From Stenotrophomonas_A sp035629025 (GTDB lineage Bacteria; Pseudomonadota; Gammaproteobacteria; Xanthomonadales; Xanthomonadaceae), in the NCBI GenBank assembly GCA_035629025.1, contig DASPIU010000044.1:1-64000 (forward strand): a DNA stretch of 64,000 bases, given 5' to 3'. The notes below the pieces were generated by a model, which was not told where the DNA came from, made no database searches, and was given only the letters and a program-made list of their open reading frames with translations. Each line of letters opens with the position of its first letter. Position 1 is the first letter of the stretch. The position numbers and the translations under genes were made by a program. This document shows, piece by piece, positions 32,503-40,595 of this stretch.

Positions 32503-32826
32503 ATGCACCCTTCGACCTTGGTGTTCTTCGTCAAGCTGCAGCTCAAGCCCGAATGCGTGGACGAGTGGCGTACGGCGCTGGACGAACTGTTGCGTGACAT
32601 GGCGCGCGAGCCGGCGTTTGTGTCCTGTCATCTGGATCGCGATGCGCAGGACCCGAATCTGTTCACGCTGTACGAGCACTGGAACGAGCCGTCGGTCGAG
32701 GCCTTCCTTGCACACCAGGCCACCGATTATCGCGACCGCTACGAGGCCCTGTTACCGGGCTGGTTGCAGGCGCCGCGGCAGGCGCAGGTGTTGCTGCCGT
32801 TGCGGCAGTGGATGCGGGCGGGTTGA
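32503..32826 (+). CDS. Antibiotic-biosynthesis-monooxygenase-domain protein (YgiN-like)
   Basis: 107 residues, one ferredoxin-like ABM domain: LVFFVKLQLKPECVDEWRTAL, EPAFVSCHLDRDAQDPNLF and LYEHWNEPSVEAFLAHQ, the last with the conserved EHW/E-x-W pattern. Relatives oxidise quinols or heme-like molecules without a cofactor. Substrate unknown. Codons near the 3' end are biased to TTG and GCG. Confidence 0.87.
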   Translation: MHPSTLVFFVKLQLKPECVDEWRTALDELLRDMAREPAFVSCHLDRDAQDPNLFTLYEHWNEPSVEAFLAHQATDYRDRYEALLPGWLQAPRQAQVLLPLRQWMRAG

Positions 32827-32847
32827 CTTGGTGTTGCTGGGGTCGTT

Positions 32848-32932
32848 GTGGGAGGGGCTTCAGCCCCGACGAGCGGAGTCGCGATGTGACAGATCACGGT
32901 CGCGGCTGAAGCCGCTCCTACGGCCGCTCCTA
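32848..32932. repeat. REP pair of mixed subtype plus partial third copy
   Basis: A GTGGGAGGGGCTTCAGCCCC forward copy, a reverse GCGGCTGAAGCCGCTCCTAC copy and an extra GGCCGCTCCTAC half-copy directly after it, between the monooxygenase gene and the DUF819 gene end. Confidence 0.8.
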
Positions 32933-32969
32933 CAGTGTGCCCATCGGGCATTCGGGAACCGGTCGGGCG

Positions 32970-34220
32970 TCAGCCGGCGCCCGCCATCGCCCGCAGCGTG
33001 ATCCCGAGGACATAGGCCAGGTAGGTCCCGGTGGCGTAGCCCAGCGTGCCGAGCAGCACGCCCACCGGCGCAAGAGCCGGGTGGAACGCCGCCGCCACCA
33101 CCGGGGCCGAAGCCGGACCGCCAATGTGCGATTGCGAGCCGATGGCGAAATAGAAGAACGGCACGTTGAGCAAACGCCCCAGACCCCACAGCAGCACGAT
33201 GTGCACGCCGATCCAGATCAGCCCGAGCAGGAACAGCCAGGGTCGGTCGAGCAATGCCAGCAGATCCATCTGCATGCCGATGCAGGCAATGAGGAAATAC
33301 AGCAGCAGCGTACCGATGCGCGAGGCCCCTGCCCCTTCCAGCGTGCGCGCGCGGGTGAAGCTCAGGGCCAGGCCGCAGCTCGTGGCCAGTACCACCACCC
33401 ACACGAACGGCGAGTCCAGGCTGAAGCGCGAGGCCCAGGACACGTTGGCGTCGAACCACGCCGACAGCGGCGCCGCAATGGCGTGCGCCAGCCCGACTGC
33501 ACCGAAAGCCACGCCAACGATCACCATCAGGTCGCCCAGCGAAGGGATGCGCTCGTGCTGGGCCTGGAAAGCGGCAATGCGCTCCTTGAGCTCGTCCAGC
33601 GCGCGGGTGTCGGCGCCGCTGCGCGCGTCGATCTTCTGCGCGCGCCCGGCCAGGAAAATGAGCGTGGCCATCCACACGTAACCCACGCCGACATCGACAA
33701 CGGCGAACTGGCCGAAGGTGGTGGCATCGACATTGAACACTTCGCGCATCGCCAGCATGTTGGCGCCGCCGCCAATCCAGCTGCCGGCCAGCGCGGCCAT
33801 GCCGGCCCAGGTATCGCCGGCCACGGTGGACGGGTGCAGCCAGCGCATCAGCGCAAAGGCGACCACCGCGCCAAGCATGATGCTGATCGAGGTGCCGACG
33901 TACATCGCCAGCAACTTCGGGCCCAGGCGCAGGATCGCGCGGATGTCCACCGCCAGGGTCAGCAGCACCAGCGCGGCCGGCAACAGGATGTCGCGCGCGA
34001 CCGGGTTGTACAGGCGCGTGTGCTCACCGTCGATCAGGCCCACGGTGTTGTAGATACCGGGGATCAGGTAGCACAGCAGCAGCGCCGGCACGATGCTGTA
34101 GAAGCGCTTCCACACGCCCTGTTCGCGCGAGGCGGTCCAGAACACGGCGCCGAGCGTGGCGGCAATCAGGCCGAAGACGACGATGTCGTTCTGGATCAGG
34201 GCGGTGCTCGGAGGATTCAT
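32970..34220 (-). CDS. DUF819-family membrane protein
   Basis: 416 residues with about 11 membrane helices and paired pseudo-repeats: GTSISIMLGAVVAFALM, LAGSWIGGGANMLAMREV and GSQSHIGGPASAPVVAAAF. The two GG-x-(A/N) turns are typical of the YjcL-like DUF819 family, which is related in layout to gluconate or sodium symporters; the substrate is unknown. GGGAAG lies before the ATG. It follows the S9 peptidase gene by 81 bp across a terminator-like hairpin, so it may have its own promoter. Confidence 0.85.
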   Translation of the reverse strand: MNPPSTALIQNDIVVFGLIAATLGAVFWTASREQGVWKRFYSIVPALLLCYLIPGIYNTVGLIDGEHTRLYNPVARDILLPAALVLLTLAVDIRAILRLGPKLLAMYVGTSISIMLGAVVAFALMRWLHPSTVAGDTWAGMAALAGSWIGGGANMLAMREVFNVDATTFGQFAVVDVGVGYVWMATLIFLAGRAQKIDARSGADTRALDELKERIAAFQAQHERIPSLGDLMVIVGVAFGAVGLAHAIAAPLSAWFDANVSWASRFSLDSPFVWVVVLATSCGLALSFTRARTLEGAGASRIGTLLLYFLIACIGMQMDLLALLDRPWLFLLGLIWIGVHIVLLWGLGRLLNVPFFYFAIGSQSHIGGPASAPVVAAAFHPALAPVGVLLGTLGYATGTYLAYVLGITLRAMAGAG

Positions 34221-34256
34221 GCGACTTCCCGGCGCACGGTGTGGCGCGCGTTGGCT

Positions 34257-34290
34257 GAAAACGAACGGGGCCGGACACCAGCCCGGCCCC
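34257..34290 (-). terminator. Terminator of the first S9 peptidase gene
   Basis: On the minus strand GGGGCCGG / CCGGCCCC form an 8-bp stem followed by GTTCGTTTTC. It sits between the peptidase stop and the DUF819 start. Confidence 0.65.
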
Positions 34291-34301
34291 GCTAGCGTTG
34301 C

Positions 34302-36416
34302 TTACTGGCCGATGTGTTCCTTCAGCCAGCCGTTGACGGTGTCATGCCACAGGATCGAATTCTGCGGCTTGAGCACCCAGTGGTTCTCGTCCGGGAAATA
34401 CAGGAACTTCGATTCCACGCCCTTGCGCTGCGCAGCGGTGAACGCAGCCAGGCCCTGCTCGACCGGGATGCGGAAATCGAGCTGGCCATGGATGACCAGG
34501 ATCGGCTTGCTCCAGTTCTTGACGTGGTTGACCGGGTTGAACTTCTCGTACTTGTCAGCGTTGTCCCACGGCGTGCCGCCGTTCTCCCACTCGCTGAACC
34601 ACAGCTCCTCGGTGCTATAGCCCATCATGCGGTTGTCGAACACGCCGTCGTGATCGACCAGGCACTTCCACGGCTCGTTCCAGTTGCCGGCGATCCAGTA
34701 GGTCATGAAGCCGCCGTAGCTGGCGCCCAGTGCACAGGCCTTGTCACCGTTGAGGAAGCCGTACTGCTGCTGCGCCGCGGCCCAGCCCTTCTGCAGGTCT
34801 TCCAGCGGGCGGTCGCCCCAGTGCTGGCTGATCGCATCGGTGAAGGCCTGGCCGTAGCCGGTGGAGCCGTGGAAATCGATCATGACCACCGCGTAGCCCT
34901 GGCCGGCATAGGTCTGCGGATTCCAGCGGTAGCTCCAGCCGTTGCCGAAGCTGCCCTGCGGGCCGCCATGGATCAGGAACGCCACCGGATACTTCTTGCC
35001 CGGCTGATAGTTGTACGGCTTGACCACGTAACCGTGCACGGTCTCATCGTTCCAGCCCTTGAACTGGAACTGCTCGAAGTCGCCGAACTGCACGTCCGGC
35101 AGCATCTCGGTGGCGCTGGGCGTGATCGCGCGCGGGTTCTGCGCGGTGGCATCGGCCGCTCCCGGCATCCTGCCTCCCGCGGCACTCGTGACGTCCTGTA
35201 CATCGGCCACGAAGATCTGGTCGCCGCTCTTGAGCGAGTTGCGGGTGAAGGCCAGCGTCGGACCGGCCAGTACCGGCGAGCCGACACTGCCCTCACCGAC
35301 CAGGCGGGTGGCCTGGCCGCTGGCGATGTCAATCTTGAACAGCGGGTGTTCGCCCATGTCATCGGCACTGGTGTAGATCGCCTTTCCATCTGCGCTGAGC
35401 ACGATCTCGCCGGCCGAGCGGTCCCACTGCGGCGCGATCTCGCGCGCCTTGCCGCTGCCCAGGTCCATGGCCATCAACGCGAAGCGGTCGGCCTCGAAGC
35501 CCGGGCGCTGCATCGCGCGGTAGTACAGGGTCTTGCCGTCGGCACTGAACACCGGGCCGGCGTCCCAGGCCGGGTTGACCTTGGTCAGGTTGACCGCGGC
35601 CTTGCTGCCGGCGGCATCGAGCTTGTACAGGTCGAAATTGGTAGACCACGGCTCCTGACGGCCGGCCACGCGAATGCTGGCGACCACGCTCTTGCCATCG
35701 GGCGACCACTCGTAGTCGTCGTTGCCGCCGAACGGCTTGGACGGCGCATCGCCGGCGATCTTCGCGCTGATCGCGGTGGCGGTGCTGGCCTTGGCCTCGC
35801 CCTGCGGCAGGCGCGCGACGAACAAGGTGTTGCGGCGGCCGTCGTTCCAGGTATCCCAATGGCGCACGAACAGCGAGTCGAAGACCTTGCCGCTGGCCTT
35901 GCTCGACTCGGCGGCATCGAGCTTCTTCTTGGTGCAGGCCAGGTCGGACACGCAGTCCTGGAACACGCCGGCGCTGAACACGATGCGGTCGCCCTGTGGC
36001 GAGAGCTTGAAGCTGGCCACGTCCACGGCGAAGTCGGTCAGCTGGCGCGGCGTGCCGCCTTCGGCCGGCATCGCGTACAGCTGCTGGCTGCCGTTCCTGG
36101 CGCTGAGGAAGTACACCGTCTGGCCGTCGCGGGAGAAGGCCGGCGAGTTGACGTTCCAGCCTTCGGGGCTGATCTGCTTCGGCGGGGCCATGTCGCGGGT
36201 GCGCAGGTCGCGGCGCCACAGGCTGTTGCTGGCCTTGGTCTTGTTTGCGTCCATCACCCGCTTGGAGAACACCAGCACGCCGCCGTCAGGGCTGAGCGTG
36301 GGCGAGGACACGCGGTCCAGGGCGACCATGTCGCGCACATCGAAACCGCGCGCGGCGGCCAGCGCAGGCAGGGCGGCCAGCAGGCACAGGGGCAGCAAGG
36401 CTTGGCGAAGCTTCAT
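34302..36416 (-). CDS. S9-family peptidase (dipeptidyl/acylaminoacyl-peptidase type)
   Basis: 704 residues. A signal peptide (ALLPLCLLAALPALAAA) is followed by a beta-propeller with several SPDG or SxDG repeats (LSPDGGVLVF, SRDGQTVYF, WSPDGKSVV, SADGKTLYY) and an alpha/beta-hydrolase domain with the catalytic Ser in GASYGGFM (about residue 567), Asp in HGQLDFRIP (about 645) and His in DENHWVL (about 679). Cleaves peptides in the periplasm or outside. GGAGA precedes the ATG at 36416. It stands beside the OPT and POT transporters and a second S9 enzyme. Confidence 0.93.
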   Translation of the reverse strand: MKLRQALLPLCLLAALPALAAARGFDVRDMVALDRVSSPTLSPDGGVLVFSKRVMDANKTKASNSLWRRDLRTRDMAPPKQISPEGWNVNSPAFSRDGQTVYFLSARNGSQQLYAMPAEGGTPRQLTDFAVDVASFKLSPQGDRIVFSAGVFQDCVSDLACTKKKLDAAESSKASGKVFDSLFVRHWDTWNDGRRNTLFVARLPQGEAKASTATAISAKIAGDAPSKPFGGNDDYEWSPDGKSVVASIRVAGRQEPWSTNFDLYKLDAAGSKAAVNLTKVNPAWDAGPVFSADGKTLYYRAMQRPGFEADRFALMAMDLGSGKAREIAPQWDRSAGEIVLSADGKAIYTSADDMGEHPLFKIDIASGQATRLVGEGSVGSPVLAGPTLAFTRNSLKSGDQIFVADVQDVTSAAGGRMPGAADATAQNPRAITPSATEMLPDVQFGDFEQFQFKGWNDETVHGYVVKPYNYQPGKKYPVAFLIHGGPQGSFGNGWSYRWNPQTYAGQGYAVVMIDFHGSTGYGQAFTDAISQHWGDRPLEDLQKGWAAAQQQYGFLNGDKACALGASYGGFMTYWIAGNWNEPWKCLVDHDGVFDNRMMGYSTEELWFSEWENGGTPWDNADKYEKFNPVNHVKNWSKPILVIHGQLDFRIPVEQGLAAFTAAQRKGVESKFLYFPDENHWVLKPQNSILWHDTVNGWLKEHIGQ

Positions 36417-36496
36417 GGGTTCTCCGGGACGGGACGGCAAACCCCCGATGGTAGGGGCGCGGCCGGTGCGGGCGCAAAGGACTGAAGTCATGGCCT

Positions 36497-36534
36497 GTAG
36501 GAGCGGCTGTAGGAGCGGCTTCAGCCGCTCCTAT
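36497..36534. repeat. Partial plus full REP copies
   Basis: A truncated GTAGGAGCGGCT half-copy is directly followed by a GTAGGAGCGGCTTCAGCCGC copy whose reverse arm ends CTCCTAT, a tandem rather than inverted arrangement. Confidence 0.75.
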
Positions 36535-36552
36535 GGACAACCGTCGTCGCCC

Positions 36553-36584
36553 CGAAAAACAAAGGCCGCCCAAAGGCGGCCTCC
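36553..36584 (-). terminator. Terminator of the OPT transporter gene
   Basis: On the minus strand AGGCCGCC / GGCGGCCT pair around a 4-base loop and are followed by TTTGTTTTTC. It lies 22 bp after the transporter stop. Confidence 0.8.
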
Positions 36585-36606
36585 GTTGCAACGCAGCAAA
36601 CAGCGA

Positions 36607-38577
36607 CTAGACCTGCTCGCCGCGCTTGCCCGTGCGATACAGCAGCCAGCCCACCAGTGCCAGCACGATCAACCCGATCCACTGACTCAGATGGAACATC
36701 TCCGGCAACGCCAGCACGTCGGCACGCGCCGACACCACGATCGGCACCGCGATGGCGATGCCCATCAGCGCCTCGCCAGTGATCAGGCCGGCCGAGAACA
36801 GCACGCCAGGGCGATGCGCGCGATCACGCGCTTCCTCGTCGTCCGGGTTGAGCTTGTGGAAGCGCTCGACCAGGTGCGCCAGCAGGCCGCCGAGGAAGAT
36901 CGGCACCATCAGTTCCAGCGGCAGGTAGATGCCGATGGCCGCGGCCAGTACCGGCACGCGGAAGCGCGAGCCACGCGACTTCAACCAGCCATCCAGCGCG
37001 ATGACCGCCGCACCGACCACCGCGCCAATCGCGATCATGGTCCACGGCAGCTGGCCGCCGAACAGGCCGCGCGCCACCGAGGCCATCAGGTTGGCCTGCG
37101 GCGCCGCCAGCGCGTTCGGGTGTTCCGGCGTCGGCGCACCGATGCCGTAGGCCTGGGCCAGCAGGTTCAGCACCGGCGCCATGATCAGCGCGCACGAGAA
37201 CGCGCCAATGCCGAGCATCAGCTGCTGTTTCCACGGCGTGGCGCCGACCAGATAGCCGGCCTTGAGGTCCTGCAGGTTGTCGCCGCCTACTGCCGCGGCG
37301 CAGCACACCACCGCGCCGATCATGATCGCCGCCACCGCGCCCAGCGGCGCGCCGCCCACGCCCACCGGCTGCAGGCCGCTCTTGCCCAGCAGCAGCACCA
37401 GCACCACCGAAGCAAACAGGATGGTGGAGATGGTGATGCCCGAAACCGGGTTGTTGGACGAACCGATCAGGCCGGCCAGGTAGGCCGACACCGACACGAA
37501 CAGGAAGCCGGCGGCGATCATGATGATGGTCATCGGGATCGACACATGCCACTGCTGCACGATCGCCTGGTACAGGCCGAGCAGCGGCAGGGTGAAGGCG
37601 ACCAGCGCCACCAGCATCCACTTCATCGGCAGGTCGCGTTCGGTCTCCGCAATCGCCACGCCACCGGTGCTCTTGCGCGCGGCGGCAAAGCCGCTCTTGA
37701 TGCCCGACAGCAGCGACTTGCGCAGCGAGAACAGCGTCCAGATGCCGCCGATCAGCATCGCGCCCACGCCGAGGTAGCGGATCTTCGCGCTCCAGATGGC
37801 GTAGGCCGCATCGGCCGACGGCGCGCCGGCAATGGCCGTCGCCAGCGCCGGGTCGCTGTTGGCGAAGAACGCCTGATACAGCGGGATGGCGATGTGCCAG
37901 GACAGGATCGAACCGGACACCACCACGATGCCCACGTTCAAGCCGACGATATAGCCCACGCCGAGCAGCGCCGGCGACAGGTTGGTGCCGATGAACGCGG
38001 TGACCTTGGAACTGCCGACATAGGCCGACTGCACCCAGGTGTCGGGGATGACGCGCAGGCCGCTGGCCGCGGCCAGCTTGACCACCGCGCCGATCGCGCC
38101 GGACACGGCCAGGATCTTCAGGCCCGGGCCGGGGTTTTCACCGGCCTTGAGCACTTCGGCCGCGGCCTTGCCTTCGGGGAAGGGCAGCGGGTCTTCGACG
38201 ATCATCGAGCGCCGCAGCGGCACCGAGAACAGCACGCCGAGCAGGCCGCCGAGGCCGGCGATGCCGAGCACCCACCAGTACTTGAAGTCCGGCCAGTAGC
38301 CCATGATCACCAGCGCCGGGATGGTGAAGATCACGCCCGCGGCGATCGACGAGCCGGCCGAGGCGCCGGTCTGGACGATGTTGTTCTCCAGGATCGAGCC
38401 GCCGCCGAGCAGGCGCAGCACGCCCATCGAGACCACGGCGGCCGGGATCGCGGTGGCGATGGTCAGACCGGCAAACAGGCCCAGATAGGCGTTGGCCGCC
38501 GAAAGCACCACGGCCAGGACGATGGCCAGTACCACGGCACGGAAAGTGAGCTGGCGCGGTTGCGCGGCTAGGCTCAT
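36607..38577 (-). CDS. OPT-family oligopeptide transporter
   Basis: 656 residues with about 15 membrane helices. Hallmarks: RAVVLAIVLAVVLSAANAYLGLFAG at the start, GGGSILENNIVQTGASAGSSIAAG, LPFPEGKAAAEVLKAG, and the C-terminal KLNPDDEEARDRAHRPG. OPT proteins import small peptides or metal-chelate complexes by proton symport. ATG at 38577 (GGGGG upstream); a TTG 12 bases earlier is less likely. It lies between two S9 peptidase genes and opposite a POT transporter, suggesting peptide nutrition. A terminator follows. Confidence 0.93.
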   Translation of the reverse strand: MSLAAQPRQLTFRAVVLAIVLAVVLSAANAYLGLFAGLTIATAIPAAVVSMGVLRLLGGGSILENNIVQTGASAGSSIAAGVIFTIPALVIMGYWPDFKYWWVLGIAGLGGLLGVLFSVPLRRSMIVEDPLPFPEGKAAAEVLKAGENPGPGLKILAVSGAIGAVVKLAAASGLRVIPDTWVQSAYVGSSKVTAFIGTNLSPALLGVGYIVGLNVGIVVVSGSILSWHIAIPLYQAFFANSDPALATAIAGAPSADAAYAIWSAKIRYLGVGAMLIGGIWTLFSLRKSLLSGIKSGFAAARKSTGGVAIAETERDLPMKWMLVALVAFTLPLLGLYQAIVQQWHVSIPMTIIMIAAGFLFVSVSAYLAGLIGSSNNPVSGITISTILFASVVLVLLLGKSGLQPVGVGGAPLGAVAAIMIGAVVCCAAAVGGDNLQDLKAGYLVGATPWKQQLMLGIGAFSCALIMAPVLNLLAQAYGIGAPTPEHPNALAAPQANLMASVARGLFGGQLPWTMIAIGAVVGAAVIALDGWLKSRGSRFRVPVLAAAIGIYLPLELMVPIFLGGLLAHLVERFHKLNPDDEEARDRAHRPGVLFSAGLITGEALMGIAIAVPIVVSARADVLALPEMFHLSQWIGLIVLALVGWLLYRTGKRGEQV

Positions 38578-38700
38578 GGAAACCCCCAAAGGAAGAATGG
38601 CAAAAAATCCGCCTCACGCTAGCTGCTGGGGCGGGTTTCTGTCCAGTTGCGGGTGCAACAATCCCCCCTGGCCATCGCGATCGGGCAATGGCCCTCCCCT

Positions 38701-38756
38701 GTAGGAGCGGCTTCAGCCGCGACCGGCCGGCCGGTCGCGGCTGAAACCGCTCCTAC
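38701..38756. repeat. Head-to-head REP pair
   Basis: Forward and reverse REP copies joined by GGCCGGCCGG form one long palindrome of about 56 bp between the two transporter promoters. Confidence 0.85.
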
Positions 38757-38794
38757 AAGCCGCCTGCAGCCACCCCTTGCAAAATGCCGCCCCC

Positions 38795-38800
38795 TATACT
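38795..38800 (+). promoter_or_regulatory. Probable -10 box of the POT transporter gene
   Basis: TATACT ends 26 bases before the ATG. TTGCAA lies 12 bases further upstream, too close to be a standard -35 box. Confidence 0.45.
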
Positions 38801-38826
38801 CGCGCCTTTGGTCCACCGCCCGCCGC

Positions 38827-40584
38827 ATGACCGCAGCCGCCCTACCCCGCACCGACGACTTCCTCGGCCACCCCAAGGGCGTCTACGTCTGCTTCTTCAC
38901 CGAGATGTGGGAGCGCTTCTCCTTCTACGGCATGAAGGCGCTGCTGCTGCTCTACCTGACCAAGCACCACCTGTTCGGCGATCGCGCCGGCCTGGACCTG
39001 CTCGGCGCCTATGGCGGCCTGGTGTACTGCATGCCAGTGATCGGCGGCATCCTCGCTGACCGCTGGCTGGGCATGCGCAAGGCCGTGGTATTCGGCAGCA
39101 TCCTGCTGGTGCTGGGCCACATCGGCATGGCGGTCGAAGGCCACCCCGCCGCGCGCGTGGCCGGCGCAATCGCGCGCGACGAAGGCGCGCTGTCGATCAC
39201 CTACCTCTCGCTGGCGCTGATCATCGCCGGCGTCGGTTTCATGAAGCCGAACATTTCCACGATCGTCGGGCGGCTCTATGCCGAGGACGACCCGCGCCGC
39301 GATTCGGGCTTCTCGCTGTTCTATGCCGGCATCAACCTCGGTGCACTGTTTGCCTCGCTGGTCTGCGGCTTCCTCGGCGAAGCCTACGGCTGGAAGTACG
39401 GCTTCGGCGCGGCCGGGATCGGCATGCTGCTCGGCCTGGGCATGTTCCTGTGGGGGCAGAAGTACCTGCATGGGCACGCCGAGCCGCCGCGCCCGCAGGC
39501 CTTGCGCGAACGCGTGTATGGCCTGCCGCGCGAATGGCTGATCTACCTCGGCGGCGCACTGGCGGTGCTGCCGATTGCCGCGCTGATGTGGGCGGCGGCC
39601 AATGGCGTCGCCTCGCTCGGCGGCGAGATCAGCCTGGCGCTGATGCTGATGCTCGTGGTGCTCGGCGGCGTGCTGCTGTGGTTTGCCTGGTTCACCGGCA
39701 CCCGTTGCACGCCGGAACAGCGCCAGCAGATGTGGGCGCTGCTGGCGCTGATCTTCATGGCGCTGGTGTTCTTCACCCTGTACGAGCAGACCTATGGCTC
39801 CTGGGTCACCTTCACCGATCGTTTGCTGACCAAGGACGTGCTGCCTTCGCTGGTGATCCGCGAAGGCACGCCACTGCCCTGGTCCATTGCCTCGCTGCTG
39901 CTGGCACCGCTGGGCTTCGTAGTCGCTGCGACGATGTCCGACCGCAACGCGGACTCACCCGCACCGCGCCTGCTGTTTGCCGGCGTCAGCGTGCTGATGC
40001 TGGTGTTCCTGGTACGCGATTGCATCGTGCTGCCGCAGACCGCCGGCTCGCTCACCTATCTCGGCGCGCTGTTCCTGGTGCTGCTGGCACCGCTGTTCGC
40101 CGCGCTATGGGCATGGCTGGACCGCCGCCACGCCGACCCGTCCAAGCCGGTGAAGTCCGCGCTCGGCCTGTTCTTTGCCGCGCTGTCCTTCGTCCCGCTG
40201 GCGCTGGCCGCGCAGCAGGTCGGGGCCACTGGCGCGATCGCCAGCGTGTGGTGGCTGGTGCTGGCCTACCTGGTGCTGGAAATCGGCGAGATGTGCCTGG
40301 CGCCGGTCGGCCTGTCGGCAGTGACCCAACTCGCGTTGCCGCGCGTGGTCAGCCTGATGATGGGCACCTGGTTCCTGGCGACGGCGTTTTCCGAGGCGCT
40401 GGCCGCGCTGTTCGGCAAGCTCGCCGCCATCGACGTGCCCGAAGGCGCGCAGATGGACGTGGCCCAGGCCGCCGGCAGCTACGCGCACCTGTTCTGGCTG
40501 ATGATGTGGATCGGCCTGGGCTGCGGCGTGTTGGCGCTGCTGTGCGCGCCGCTGCTGCGGCGCTGGATGCATGGCGTGCGCTGA
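38827..40584 (+). CDS. POT/PTR-family proton-dependent oligopeptide transporter
   Basis: 585 residues, 12-14 membrane helices, MFS fold. Signatures: FFTEMWERFSFYGMKALLLLY (ExxER, proton coupling, residues 24-28), IGGILADRWLGMRK, GFMKPNISTIVG and FSLFYAGINLGAL. Imports di- and tripeptides with protons. It opposes the OPT gene and converges with the second S9 gene at 11 bp. The ATG at 38827 gives the usual short tail before the first motif. Confidence 0.95.
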   Translation: MTAAALPRTDDFLGHPKGVYVCFFTEMWERFSFYGMKALLLLYLTKHHLFGDRAGLDLLGAYGGLVYCMPVIGGILADRWLGMRKAVVFGSILLVLGHIGMAVEGHPAARVAGAIARDEGALSITYLSLALIIAGVGFMKPNISTIVGRLYAEDDPRRDSGFSLFYAGINLGALFASLVCGFLGEAYGWKYGFGAAGIGMLLGLGMFLWGQKYLHGHAEPPRPQALRERVYGLPREWLIYLGGALAVLPIAALMWAAANGVASLGGEISLALMLMLVVLGGVLLWFAWFTGTRCTPEQRQQMWALLALIFMALVFFTLYEQTYGSWVTFTDRLLTKDVLPSLVIREGTPLPWSIASLLLAPLGFVVAATMSDRNADSPAPRLLFAGVSVLMLVFLVRDCIVLPQTAGSLTYLGALFLVLLAPLFAALWAWLDRRHADPSKPVKSALGLFFAALSFVPLALAAQQVGATGAIASVWWLVLAYLVLEIGEMCLAPVGLSAVTQLALPRVVSLMMGTWFLATAFSEALAALFGKLAAIDVPEGAQMDVAQAAGSYAHLFWLMMWIGLGCGVLALLCAPLLRRWMHGVR

Positions 40585-40595
40585 GCCGCGTCCGG

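Noticed and set aside
35722..38571. A 949-codon plus-strand frame opposite the OPT transporter and part of the S9 peptidase
   Set aside because: Antisense shadow of two clear genes with domains; the composition is His/Asp/Gln-rich.
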